Part shown: positions 35,464-45,507 of the stretch, in pieces
Layout of the letters: each line of letters starts with the position of its first letter
Numbering within the stretch: position 1 is the stretch's first letter
Origin: Cavenderia fasciculata
Taxonomy: Eukaryota > Evosea > Eumycetozoa > Acytosteliales > Cavenderiaceae
Direction of reading: 5' to 3'
Length of the DNA: 64,000 bases
Assembly (NCBI RefSeq): GCF_000203815.1
Contig: NW_004457708.1
Location: 868,001 to 932,000, forward strand
Made by a program: the position numbers and the translations under genes
Notes under the pieces: generated by a model
Seen by the model: only the letters and a program-made list of their open reading frames with translations
Database searches by the model: none
What the model was told of the DNA's origin: nothing

Positions 35464-36247
35464 ATATTAACCAAAAGAATGTATACTATTTCAATATTTT
35501 AATGTCATATGAATGTAATGTAATCGTCATCGATGATAAAGGAGGAAGTTGGAAATCCAAGTTAGTTGTTTCCCAATCCAACCCGTTTGTCTATCTACAG
35601 ATCTATCTACCTACCTTGTATAAATCCTTATCAGTTCTTTTGGGGTAATACACATCAACTTGGTATCCAAACAATACTAAATGTCTTGCAGCCACTAAAC
35701 CATCACCACCATTATCTTTTAAAAAAAAAAAAGTCAGTATGATTGATAGATTAGAGGAAGATCACCAAAACCCGATACAAGATCAAGATCAGAACGTGTT
35801 TGGTTTTTGAGTAGAGTGACTTTTTGATTGGTCATCAATCAATTTTAATCTTTCAATCTCTACTCTACTCTACTCTAAAAGTATTATGTCTGTTTGTCTG
35901 CAGACAGTGTCAAGATATAGGATAGATCGATGATGATGATAATGATGATAATGATGACTTTTTACTTACTTCCAGGACCACAAATAGCCAACACCTTTTT
36001 ATTAGCTAATCTTGAAGGTGGATATGATTTCATAACTGAACATGAGGCTGCTAGACCTGCCAATTCCATCAACTATCATCATAGATACAATGAATGAATG
36101 AATGAGTAAATGAACACATATATATTCTATTTCTATTTCTATATTTCAATTTACCTGATCAGTACTGAATCCATAGATTGGTCCCAACAACAAGTCATCT
36201 ACTTTGATTGATTCAGCTTGATTTAAATATTTAATTAGTGATGTCAT
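34903..36247 (-). CDS. naxe: NAD(P)H-hydrate epimerase (NAXE, YjeF N-terminal family)
   Basis: Inferred exons, in transcript order, are 36247-36155, 36072-35970, 35715-35615, 35401-35182 and 35108-34903, giving 240 residues, the usual length of the stand-alone epimerase. '[19 protein letters not shown]' (assembled across an intron) is the family fingerprint with the NNGGDG loop, followed by '[17 protein letters not shown]', '[15 protein letters not shown]' and '[17 protein letters not shown]'. The enzyme interconverts R and S forms of hydrated NAD(P)H so that the dehydratase can repair it. No clear mitochondrial presequence is seen at this start ('[20 protein letters not shown]'). Divergent from the peroxisomal protease gene, with about 570 bases between starts. 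Confidence 0.93.
35405..35463. repeat. AAAT tetranucleotide run in a NAXE intron
   Basis: About 14 units of AAAT lie inside the third intron, next to its acceptor side on the coding strand. Confidence 0.85.
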
Positions 36248-36818
36248 CCTTTTCATAATAATAATAAGAAATGATTATTACTACTATTATATATATACTA
36301 GTAATATAACAAAACGATCAAAGAATGATACATTTTCATCGAACTTGCTTCAATTAAATTTTTAATAAACTTCAAAGTGCTTGTTCGGAATATTATAAAA
36401 TTACGAACTACGGGGGGTGTACTTTAGTAAAGATGTTGATGATAATAAGATTAACATTATTATTATTATTATTATTATTTCATATGACGATTAACAGATC
36501 ATTCTCTCTTATTGCCCATTTATGGAATAGGATAGAGTATGTGTGTGGTTTGGGGGTGGTGTGAATCGATGCATCGAAACGAATGAATGGGTGTGCGATT
36601 TTTGATTGACCAACAGTCTAGTCAAAATTCATTCTTCTTTCTTTCATTTCGCATTCAATATCTTTATATATTTTGTTTGTTGTATATATATATATTTATA
36701 TTTATATTGACAATAACTACGACTAACGACTATTGTATTGTACATTCATTTAATTTAATAAAGGATTCGAAACAAAGAAAGAAAGAAAGAAAGAAAGAGA
36801 TTTAGATTAGTGGTAGTA
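36248..36818. promoter_or_regulatory. Divergent promoter, NAXE and TYSND1-like genes
   Basis: Shared upstream region of about 570 bases with ATT runs, a TATA-rich stretch near 36683-36710 and GAAA repeats just before the protease start. No coding sequence is seen. Confidence 0.5.
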
Positions 36819-36850
36819 ATGAATAGTAGTAATAGTGACGATGATGGTAT

Positions 36851-36883
<33 letters not shown>

Positions 36884-39438
36884 GAAACAGAATAATGATA
36901 AAGATTCAATAAGACAATCATGTGTAATAGTTAGAATTAGAGGACCTTCAGAGACACATAGACCATATATTTCAACGTCTACTGCATCATCATCATCGTC
37001 CTCACCGTACCCATCATCATATCCACCATCATCGTCATCATCTTCATCACATCCTATTACAACTCAATCTAATAGTCATGCCAATGGTTCAAATGGACCA
37101 TCTGCATTTTCCCATTCATTGTATGTGTTTGACTCAACATATTTAATATATATAATATATATATATACTAATACTTTTATTGTTATTTGTTTGTTTGTTT
37201 GTTTATATAAGTGATGGTAGAATAACAACAAGCTGTAGTGGATTTATAATTAATTTAGAGAATGGGATAGTGTTGACATCACCATCAATCTTTTTACCAT
37301 TCTTGACGAGGGTGACTGGAGACACTAGCAATCACTATTCGTTGTTGCCGGGTAGTGACATTGATGTAATGTGTAACAACAATAGGGTGATCAACAACCA
37401 AGACATAAAGACGAGCAATCAACTGTCCATCTACAAATTGGCCGACGAAAGAGTATACGACCCGCTCAACCAATGGCATTCGTGCCGGTTCTTGGGTTTT
37501 ATTGAAGGTGCCGACGCCAACATTGCCATATTCAACCAATTAAAGAGCTACTTTGTGTTAAACAATCAGTTTGAATGTTCGTTGGGATTGGTTGTCCTAA
37601 AGGTCAACGAATCGCTGCGGGCCATCGACTCGGCCTACCGAAATGTTTTGTTTGGCAACTCATTGGCCATGCACAGCGGGTCACCCGTGACCGTGGTTGC
37701 ATCACCGTTTGGGTACATCTCTCCGACGATATTCCTGAATTCACTCTCGACTGGCGTCATTTGCAACTGCATCCAAGAACGAACCTACTCCCAACCCTCA
37801 CTCTATCTCACCGACGCCAGGTGTTTGCCTGGCAGCGAGGGTGGTGGCGTCTTTGATAACGATGGACGTCTAGTTGGCGTTGTCGCCACCCCCATCAAAT
37901 CCAAAGACGACAAATCTCCCTTTAACCTCACTCCTCTTATCCCCGTTCACACCTTTATCATGGCATTGGAAAAACTATCAAAAAAGGAAAACATTAATCT
38001 ATTTCCAGGGACAACAAATATAGGTAGTGGAGGGATGGGTTCTCTTTCATCTTCATTTCCTTCACCTTGTCCTTCTAGTGATGGATTATTGACATCGCTA
38101 AAGAATAAGATTGTATTGGTTAAATTTAAGGATACTTGGGGATCGGGTGTAATCATATCAGACGATGGATACGTGTTGACGAATGCGCATTTACTGACAC
38201 CAACCATCCCCGCATTAAAGGCGTCTACGACGGCTGCATCAATTGCGTCGCTTCAGTCCCCGACAGTGTCTTTATCAGAGAATAGTTATCCACCTTCACT
38301 ATTTGAAAACTATCAAGTCGATATTCGAGTCAACTTTGCATCGATTGTTGGAAAAGAGGCGGTCGAGGGACACTCTTGGTACAGGGGTGCGATTGAATAC
38401 ATTTCACATACACATCTAGACATTGCATTGCTACGTATTAAAAGACACATTGAATCTGACCGATTCCATCATGTCACTTGCAATACATTGGCCAATCCCA
38501 AGCATGGAACCAAAGTGTCTGTACTTGGATTCCCACTTGTCCCACCATCACAAAACCCATCGATTAGTGTCACCTCTGGTATCATATCCAATATTGTTTG
38601 TATAGATGGTTGTGCAGTTAGTTATCAAACAACTGCTCCTGTTCATAGTGGTAATAGTGGTGGAGGTTTATTTGATTTGTAAGTAGTAAAAAAAAAAAAG
38701 AGAAAAAAGAAAAAGAGAGAAAAGAAAAATCTAGATTCATTAATAATATTTATTATTTATTATTTATAATTTACATTTATTTAATTCTTTAAAGGAATGG
38801 TAATTTTTTAGGAGTTGTAACATGTAATGCAAAACAAAAGAATGGATCGATTATTACAGATCTGAATTTTTCAATTCCTACAACCTCTCTTGTACATTTT
38901 TTTAATTATTCAAATAAGCAAGGTATGAATTTAAATATGAATATGAATATAAATATATATATGTCAGTCAATCTACTGTTTAATCTGCACACACATCTGA
39001 TCATTGTGAAAAAATCACACAACGAGATGAAGATTAGAAGTACTAACCCAAAAAGGATATAAGTAATAAGTACTAATGATCATCATTTTTATTTTCATCA
39101 TCTCTCTATTCTATTATTACATTTTACACTTTTTGGTTTGGAAAATGCAACCAGATTCCAGTGGATTGGATATGATGAGATTGAGTAAAACCAACAAATT
39201 TTTGAAAGCACTATGGAAGTTGCAAATCACTTCATCACCCCAAAGCGGTAACCCTCCTCCTCCTCCTCTTCCTCCTCCACCATCCCAAAATGACCAAAGC
39301 AAAAATAGCAATAACAGCAGTTATAATAATAGCAATCATTCATCACTAAATTCTCATCACCAGCAAAAGCACACAACATTGGAAGAAACCACATTCCATA
39401 ACAAGAGAAGAAATTCAAATTTAATTTCAAAATTATAA
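36819..39438 (+). CDS. Peroxisomal processing protease, TYSND1/DEG15-like, with SKL tail
   Basis: Inferred exons are 36819-37120, 37212-38678, 38795-38922 and 39155-39438, giving 726 residues. There are two trypsin-like halves. The first ('SGFIINLENGIVLTSPSIFL', 'LPGSEGGGVFDNDGRLVGVV') has no evident catalytic His and a Glu inside the usual GNSGGP-like loop, so it is probably inactive. The second is complete: 'GSGVIISDDGYVLTNAHLL' (His), 'HLDIALLRIKRH' (Asp) and 'APVHSGNSGGGLFDLNGNFL' (Ser). This layout is that of TYSND1/DEG15, which trims PTS2 leader peptides in the peroxisome. The last residues are SKL, a canonical PTS1, which strongly supports the last exon and its 232-base intron. Family-unlike inserts: Gln/Ser-rich N-terminus and a Pro/Asn/Ser/His stretch just before the SKL end. 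Confidence 0.9.
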
Positions 39439-40230
39439 AAAGTAGTAGTAAATAGTAGTAGTATCAAGAGAGCATGAGGAGCATGAGGATAACGTCATCA
39501 TCCAACCAACAGTACCACTCACTGTGCACTGACATTGAATCACATAATATAATAATAATAACAATAAAAGGCACTCACAAACACTCAGCAGAGTGAGTGA
39601 GTGTATATATATATTTCACTATCAATATCAATCAATCAATCAATCAATACATATGAGCACAGTCGCAACTGGAACTGACGATCGATTCCTATATAGAGAA
39701 AAGAGATAAAAATAAATAAAATTGATTCCCCCCTGTTAAACCAGATTGTCAGTTCCAACATTACTGCTCACTGTTGAGCAAATTGTGTATGTATGTCTGT
39801 GGTGTGCTGTATGTATAGGTGGTGAATGGTGGTGGTGGTATTATGAGACGAGAAGATCCAGTGTTTTTAGTTGATTCATGCGGTATACTAGTATTCCAGC
39901 CACTCTATTCTATTCAAATCTTTTTCTTTTCTTTTTTTTGTTTTTATTCTTCCAAACTTTACAAAGATATGAATGAAAATTTCCGGCTACTGTATCGTCG
40001 ATGCCCTTTAGTTGTATCGCATTTCCCTCATTTCTTCTATATCTCCACTCCTCCTTTTTTTCTACTCTTTCCTCCTCTCTCTGATCCCCTCCCTCCCCAC
40101 AACCCTTTATGGCAAACACATTTATAGCTGCTGGTGGTAAGATCAAAGTATTGGTGATATGATATGATCCTATACCAAGCAATGAGGATTACTTGTATAA
40201 TCTATGGGGGGATGGCTACTACTACTTCTA

Positions 40231-40330
40231 CGCCAACAGCGAGTCGGGGGTAGGGAGGATTCCCCAGCAATGGATGAGGAATGTGGGTCCCACCAACCAG
40301 TCGCTGTCGCAGTCGCTTGCGACCACACCC
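40231..40330. other. GC-rich structured island, candidate non-coding RNA
   Basis: About 63 of these 100 bases are G or C, against roughly a third in the flanks. Possible stems include GGGG/CCCC at about 40246-40265, GTGGG/CCCAC around 40283-40293 and GTCGC/GCGAC around 40310-40323. No long open frame with coding character fits. In AT-rich genomes such islands often mark structured RNA genes, but I recognise no RNA family. Confidence 0.35.
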
Positions 40331-40776
40331 GACACACATCAAGATATACATGATTGCAATCCCGTATAGTCAGAGGGAGGGTCGTTCAGAGAGAGGAGGA
40401 AAGAGTAGAAAAAAGGAAAAAGATCTTTACAGAATTTCCTTTTATATTGCTTTTACGGGTAACAGGATGCCCATAAGCAATGGATCGATGGTTAGTGGTT
40501 AGTTTGGGAGGGTTGGTTGGTGGTGGTGATGGATGTACAATCCAACAACGTCGTCTACAACAACTGCTGCTGCTGCTGATGCTTGACTTGACATGATATT
40601 CATGTTTGTTGTTGGTAAATCAGCTACAAGGAGTAGTGGTCCCCCACCTCGCCGAGTAAACATGATGATTTTTGATGGATGTTGATCATGCTAATGATAA
40701 GGGGTAGCTTGGCAAAAAGATAGTAGACCAGTCAACCAACCAACCTATTCACAATGTCACACATCTCAACACTCAA

Positions 40777-40812
<36 letters not shown>

Positions 40813-41061
40813 GTTGTCCGAAATGTGGGTGTGGTGGTGTTGATGGGGTGGTTAAAACAAATCACAACAAGAGCAAAAAAGGATTGTCGTCGAAATAGAG
40901 TAGGAGGAGGTGTGATGTGTGATAGAGATGTAAAGCTGGAATTATTATTCCCTCCAACATCAACTACTACTACTCTTTCCTCTCTTTCTGTTCTGTTCTT
41001 GTTGTTTTGTTGAGGATTAAATAGGTCTACCTTAAAATGATGAAACTGGCCAGTTCGTCGT

Positions 41062-41074
41062 GGGGGGGGGGGGG
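41062..41074. repeat. Run of 13 G
   Basis: An uninterrupted homopolymer of G followed soon by TTCCCCCT-like sequence. Such runs are very rare beside the many A and T runs in this window. Confidence 0.8.
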
Positions 41075-41166
41075 ATGTTCCCCTAGCTAGTTGTGATCGT
41101 CGACAACAATAACCAAACCAATAAATAAAACACAGTCTCTCTAACCTAAGGATCGTTTAGATCAGA

Positions 41167-41220
<54 letters not shown>
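41167..41220. repeat. AAT trinucleotide run
   Basis: About 18 units of AAT in the long spacer upstream of the Rv3378c-like gene. Confidence 0.85.
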
Positions 41221-43030
41221 TTAATACTCGGATAATATTATTATATAGTATTGCCAGGTTCTACTACCTACCTACCTACACACCACTAACTTTGAACACA
41301 CCAATTCGTACTGCCTGCAGCTACCTCTATTCTTTAGTCTAACACATATCTCTCCCTCTCTCCCCTTCCCTACTACTTGTAATTATAATATTTAAGAAGA
41401 TCATCCTCCACTTTTAAATTTTTCAGTTCATTTTGTTTGTTCAAAATCAATTGATTAGATTCAGTTTGTCAAATCTTTTTATTTTTAAATCTATTTCCAT
41501 TACGTTCCACTCCACTTTATCCATCCATCTATCCATCCATCCATTAACAACCATCAATCAACCCAACCAACAAATAAATTTTAAAAAACAGTCTCTGCTT
41601 TTTTTTAATTTCTGTTCAAACTTTCCTCCTCCTTTTCGAACCATCGAACCTTTATTGTTATTGTAGTTGTTCCGATATAATCCACCTATAATCTCTGTCA
41701 TTTTTGCCTTTTAAAACTTTTGAGGAAATACCAAATTTGCGAACGTCCCTCATCCACCTTCCACCTTCCACCTTTTCAACAACACCAGTACCGTCAGATC
41801 AATATCATCATATTTCATTGGTACTGTCGTCAATAATACAACATACACACCCTACCCTACCCTTCTTTTCAATCCACCGATTTAAAGAACTTTCTAAACA
41901 AACACGTGTGTGACAGACATTCTACACATTTCTCCAGACTAGGAAAAAAAAAAAAACAAAAGTCAACTAACCCAACAACAACACCAACAGAAAAACCCTT
42001 CCAGTTGCCTATTTCCCGCTTCAATTTAAGAGAATAGAATACCCTACCCCAACCGGCAGTCGACAGTCGAAACATATCCCTACGAAACCAAAGGACTTTT
42101 TGAAAATCCACAACCATAAATCACAACCAATCGCCAGACTTTAAATCATTGCTTTGTTCAACAACAACAACATCATAATCAATCAATATTGTCTTCATCA
42201 CTATCTCACCGTTTCTTACACACTCACACTATATAATTTAAACAACCCTTTTTTTTTTCCAACAATCCAATCAATCTGGTCTACGATCTGTCAACCAACC
42301 TCTTTACCAAAATACCATCATCATCATCATTAAATCTCACCCAGTGTATTCGAGTTCATTGTTATTTAATACCACATCTCTTTCTTGTTTAGTCTGACAC
42401 TCATTGTTTTGACAGGTACCACCACCACCCAACCCTAACCCGCTCACTTTGACATTAGCACGAACCCGCCAGATCGCCAACAAGCACTACAAAAAAATAT
42501 TATTTCTGTATGTATATCCGTATACCATCATCCATTGACATCCCTATTTATGTAGTAGAAAGAGAGAGAGAGACAGACAACGAGAGAGAGGGGGAAAGAG
42601 AATGACATCTGGTTGAGTGTCAACAACAAAATAGCAACCACAACAAACAACAACAAGTGATTGATCAATAGTGTCACTACTGGCAACTCAGTCGACGAAT
42701 GAACAACAAATGAAAGATTGGGATCGATCAGTGAATGCAATCGATTGAATGAATGAATGAATGATGAAGAAAGGAAAGGAAAGGAAATGTAAATTAATTT
42801 ATTAATATTAATTTTAATTTTGAAATAACGTCATCACATCACAACAGGTTCATTGCCACAACCAGTAGTTTAAAAAGCACGAGCTCGTTTACAATTATTT
42901 TTAATCAATCACCATCACCATCTTTTCCATTGCTCACAAAGCTATAATAATAATAATAGTAGCCATCACAACAATATTGCCAACGGCCCATTAATATCTT
43001 CATCATCTCCATCCATCCATTCATTCAAAA

Positions 43031-44259
43031 ATGGTAGTCATGTCACTAGAGACCGATGAAATTGCAGCCATGGTTAGAAAATCTGGCACCAAATCAATGG
43101 TTTTTGCTTATGATGGAACCCGAAGAAGCCACCTTATCCAAGAAGTATCAAAGACTGGTAAGTTGTTTAAACTTCATTGTTAACCCCCACCCGCCCATCG
43201 ATGGGATGCCCTTTGAATTTTTTTCAAACAACCCAACATCCTTCCATCATTTTCTCATCCTTTCCTACCCCACCTTCACCTAACATTATAACCAATAATC
43301 TGAACTTGATTCATTACATGAATCATCAAAGGTTTCAGGTAAAAAATCAAAGGAGAAGGAGCTCAGGCCAGTTCCCATCGTCGTTGCGCGACACCCAACA
43401 TCGTCTTCGTTGTCATCAAATTCTCGATTTGGACCTTGTTTTTTGTTTTTTTGTAAAATTAATTAATTGTCCTCGTTTAAATTAATTAGAACCCTTCCCC
43501 CAACAACACCCCTCCAACCCAACCGTTCATCCAACCTACCGCGCACTCTTTCATTTGTCAACTGTTTTTTTTTTTGATTTTTATTTTTGGCTTCAAGAAG
43601 AATCTTCCCAAACGATTCATTGAAGTATGGGAATGATCATTCATTCCATTTTTAACATTTAGAAAGAGAGAGAGATAATTATCTCCAACAACACTTTAAT
43701 TTAATTATGATGGTCTTTGAATATTAATCTAAAATCTTTCTTTTGTTGATTTTCCTCTTTTTCTCTCTCTTTTTATTTGTAGAAGGACCAGATAGCGAGA
43801 AATTATCGATCGATTGGAACGACTATTCCAAAAATGCATTCAAAAAGATGTTAGAGATTAGTGTTTTGATGTTTGCACATGGATTACAAGAGATTACCTA
43901 TCCAATGTGGTTCCCAACACTAGGCAAGAGAGGCAAGGAATATACACCAAAGTTTATCTCTTATATGTGGGGATTGAACACTCTCTACAGTGACCCATAT
44001 CTTCGTGAAAAGTATGAGGCCGATGGCATTAGAATCATCTTTTATGGCGAGTGGAGAGAATTATGTCGTCTTGGTGAAGACCCAGAGTTGGAAAGATTAT
44101 TGGAAAAGATCCAAGAAGACTCCAAACACAGAACCAAGAATGTTTTATTGTTTGGAACAAATATCTCTTCTCCTGCAACTGTTATGGCTAATCTTGCTAT
44201 TGATCATTACAAGAAATATAATAAGAGTATGAAATCAAATTAAAAAAAAAACAAAACAA

Positions 44260-44291
<32 letters not shown>

Positions 44292-44982
44292 GTATGATAG
44301 TTTAAATATTAACTTTTTTCTATCTCTATTTTTTATTTCTATTTCTATTTTTATTTTTAGCACCAACAAGAGAAGAAATGATTATGGATTATTATGGGTA
44401 CCCATTATCAGATGTTGATATGTATGTTGGATTCGATAGATTTGTAACCGATGGAAGACCACCAATCATTTCAGAGAATGGAAATGAGAATCTTTATTTT
44501 ACAGTTTCTCCACACTCCTTTTTTAATATCTCTGTTGTATGTATAAATATTAAAATAATATATATATATATATTTGATATTTAATTATTTATTCTTAATT
44601 TATTAATTAATTAATTATTTGTTTGTTCAATATTTATTTATTTATTTAGTTGAGATCAATTTTATTTGATCATTTATTTAATAGAACAGTAGCAAATACT
44701 AAAGAGTATGATTTAACTAGATTGGATATCAAGAGTATGCACTCATTCTATTCTAAAAACGAAAAGACTGCTCTTGGAGTTGGTAACATTCAATTAAAAG
44801 GTAATTTCTGGTATCCAATGTCTGACATTAAAATGTCGACTTCATTCATTTCCAACTCGTCCGACAAATCATCCAAACACAACAGCAGCAGCAACAACAA
44901 GGAACTCTCTCCTAAAAAGATGACAACTTTGACTAAACTTATGAATCAAATCAATGGAGCCAGCCGAAAACAAAAACATTGA
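43031..44982 (+). CDS. Tuberculosinyl-transferase-like protein (Rv3378c homologue, cis-prenyltransferase fold)
   Basis: Inferred exons are 43031-43157, 43783-44226, 44361-44536 and 44650-44982, giving 359 residues. Landmarks line up in order with mycobacterial Rv3378c as I remember it: 'VFAYDGTRR' (FPFDGTRR there, with the catalytic Asp), 'MFAHGLQEITYPMW' (FEHGIETVISPIF), 'IRIIFYGEWREL' (VHVLFYGDYKKRL), 'TPTREEMIMDYYG' (PPTRREIIEGYYG), 'DMYVGFDRF' (DMFIGFGRF), 'LYFTVSPHSFFN' (LYFTVAPSYYM) and 'LRSILFDHLFNR' (LRRILYDHIYLR). Rv3378c moves the diterpene tuberculosinol onto adenosine or water and has a UPP-synthase-like fold. The amoebal protein probably handles an isoprenyl diphosphate, but substrate and acceptor are unknown. 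It has no signal peptide; the extra 60 residues are a Ser/Asn/Lys-rich C-terminal tail. The first intron, 625 bases, is unusually long. The homology spans all exons and crosses the splice sites cleanly, which supports the gene model. Confidence 0.82.
43158..43782 (+). other. Unusually long first intron (625 bases)
   Basis: Starts GTAAGT and ends TTTGTAG. Most introns in this window are 60-230 bases. It contains C-rich patches and is richer in C than neighbouring introns. Confidence 0.65.
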
Positions 44983-45507
44983 TAAGAAATCAAAACAAGT
45001 ACCAATTAATAATCTTGTTGAAGAATATCAAGTTTAAATTAAATAATAATAATAGTAATAGTAATAATAGTAATAATAGTAATAATAGTGATAATAGTAA
45101 TCAAAATCATAGTATTAATAATAACAAATGTACATTCAAATTAAATAGTAGTAATAATAATCATCATTCACCTAATCAATTAACCATTAACATCCCAGTA
45201 TTTATTGTAGCAAGTTTTTAAAATCCAATCATTCATCCAACACTACCGTTGTAACATTAAAGTAGTAGTAGCAATTAATAATAATAATAGTTTCTTTTTT
45301 TTCAAAACTACTACTCTTCTCTTTTTTTCCAATTTCCAAAGCAATTCAAAATAATAATAAATATTTTAATACAAAAACTATTATATAATTAGGTTATTCC
45401 CTATTTATATTTAGTTTGTTTTTTTTGTTAGTTTAAATATTAATATTTTTAATAATATATTATTTGTTTGTTTATTTTATTTTGATTTATTTCTTTTTTT
45501 TTCTTTC
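44983..45507. other. Spacer between convergent genes
   Basis: AT-rich 3' flanks of the Rv3378c-like gene (+) and the nucleotidase gene (-), with AAT/AGT repeats at about 45044-45110. No gene seen. Confidence 0.5.

Larger units (their letters stand above)
39439..43030. other. Long intergenic region with GC-rich island
   Basis: About 3.6 kb without a confident gene. It holds ATG repeats at about 40777-40811, a run of 13 G at 41062-41074, an AAT run at about 41167-41220, and a compositional island of about 63% GC at 40231-40330 with several possible stems. The last 1.5 kb is C/A-rich, contains many CCATC and CAACAA words and no long frame, and may be a long leader or promoter of the gene at 43031. 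Confidence 0.5.

Noticed and set aside
39819-40127. Open frame of 102 residues
   Set aside because: Phe/Pro/Ser-rich translation of C/T-rich spacer with no homology or start context.
40465-40476. CCCATAA word resembling a dictyostelid small-RNA upstream element
   Set aside because: No class I RNA-like ends follow at the expected distance; one short word is not evidence.
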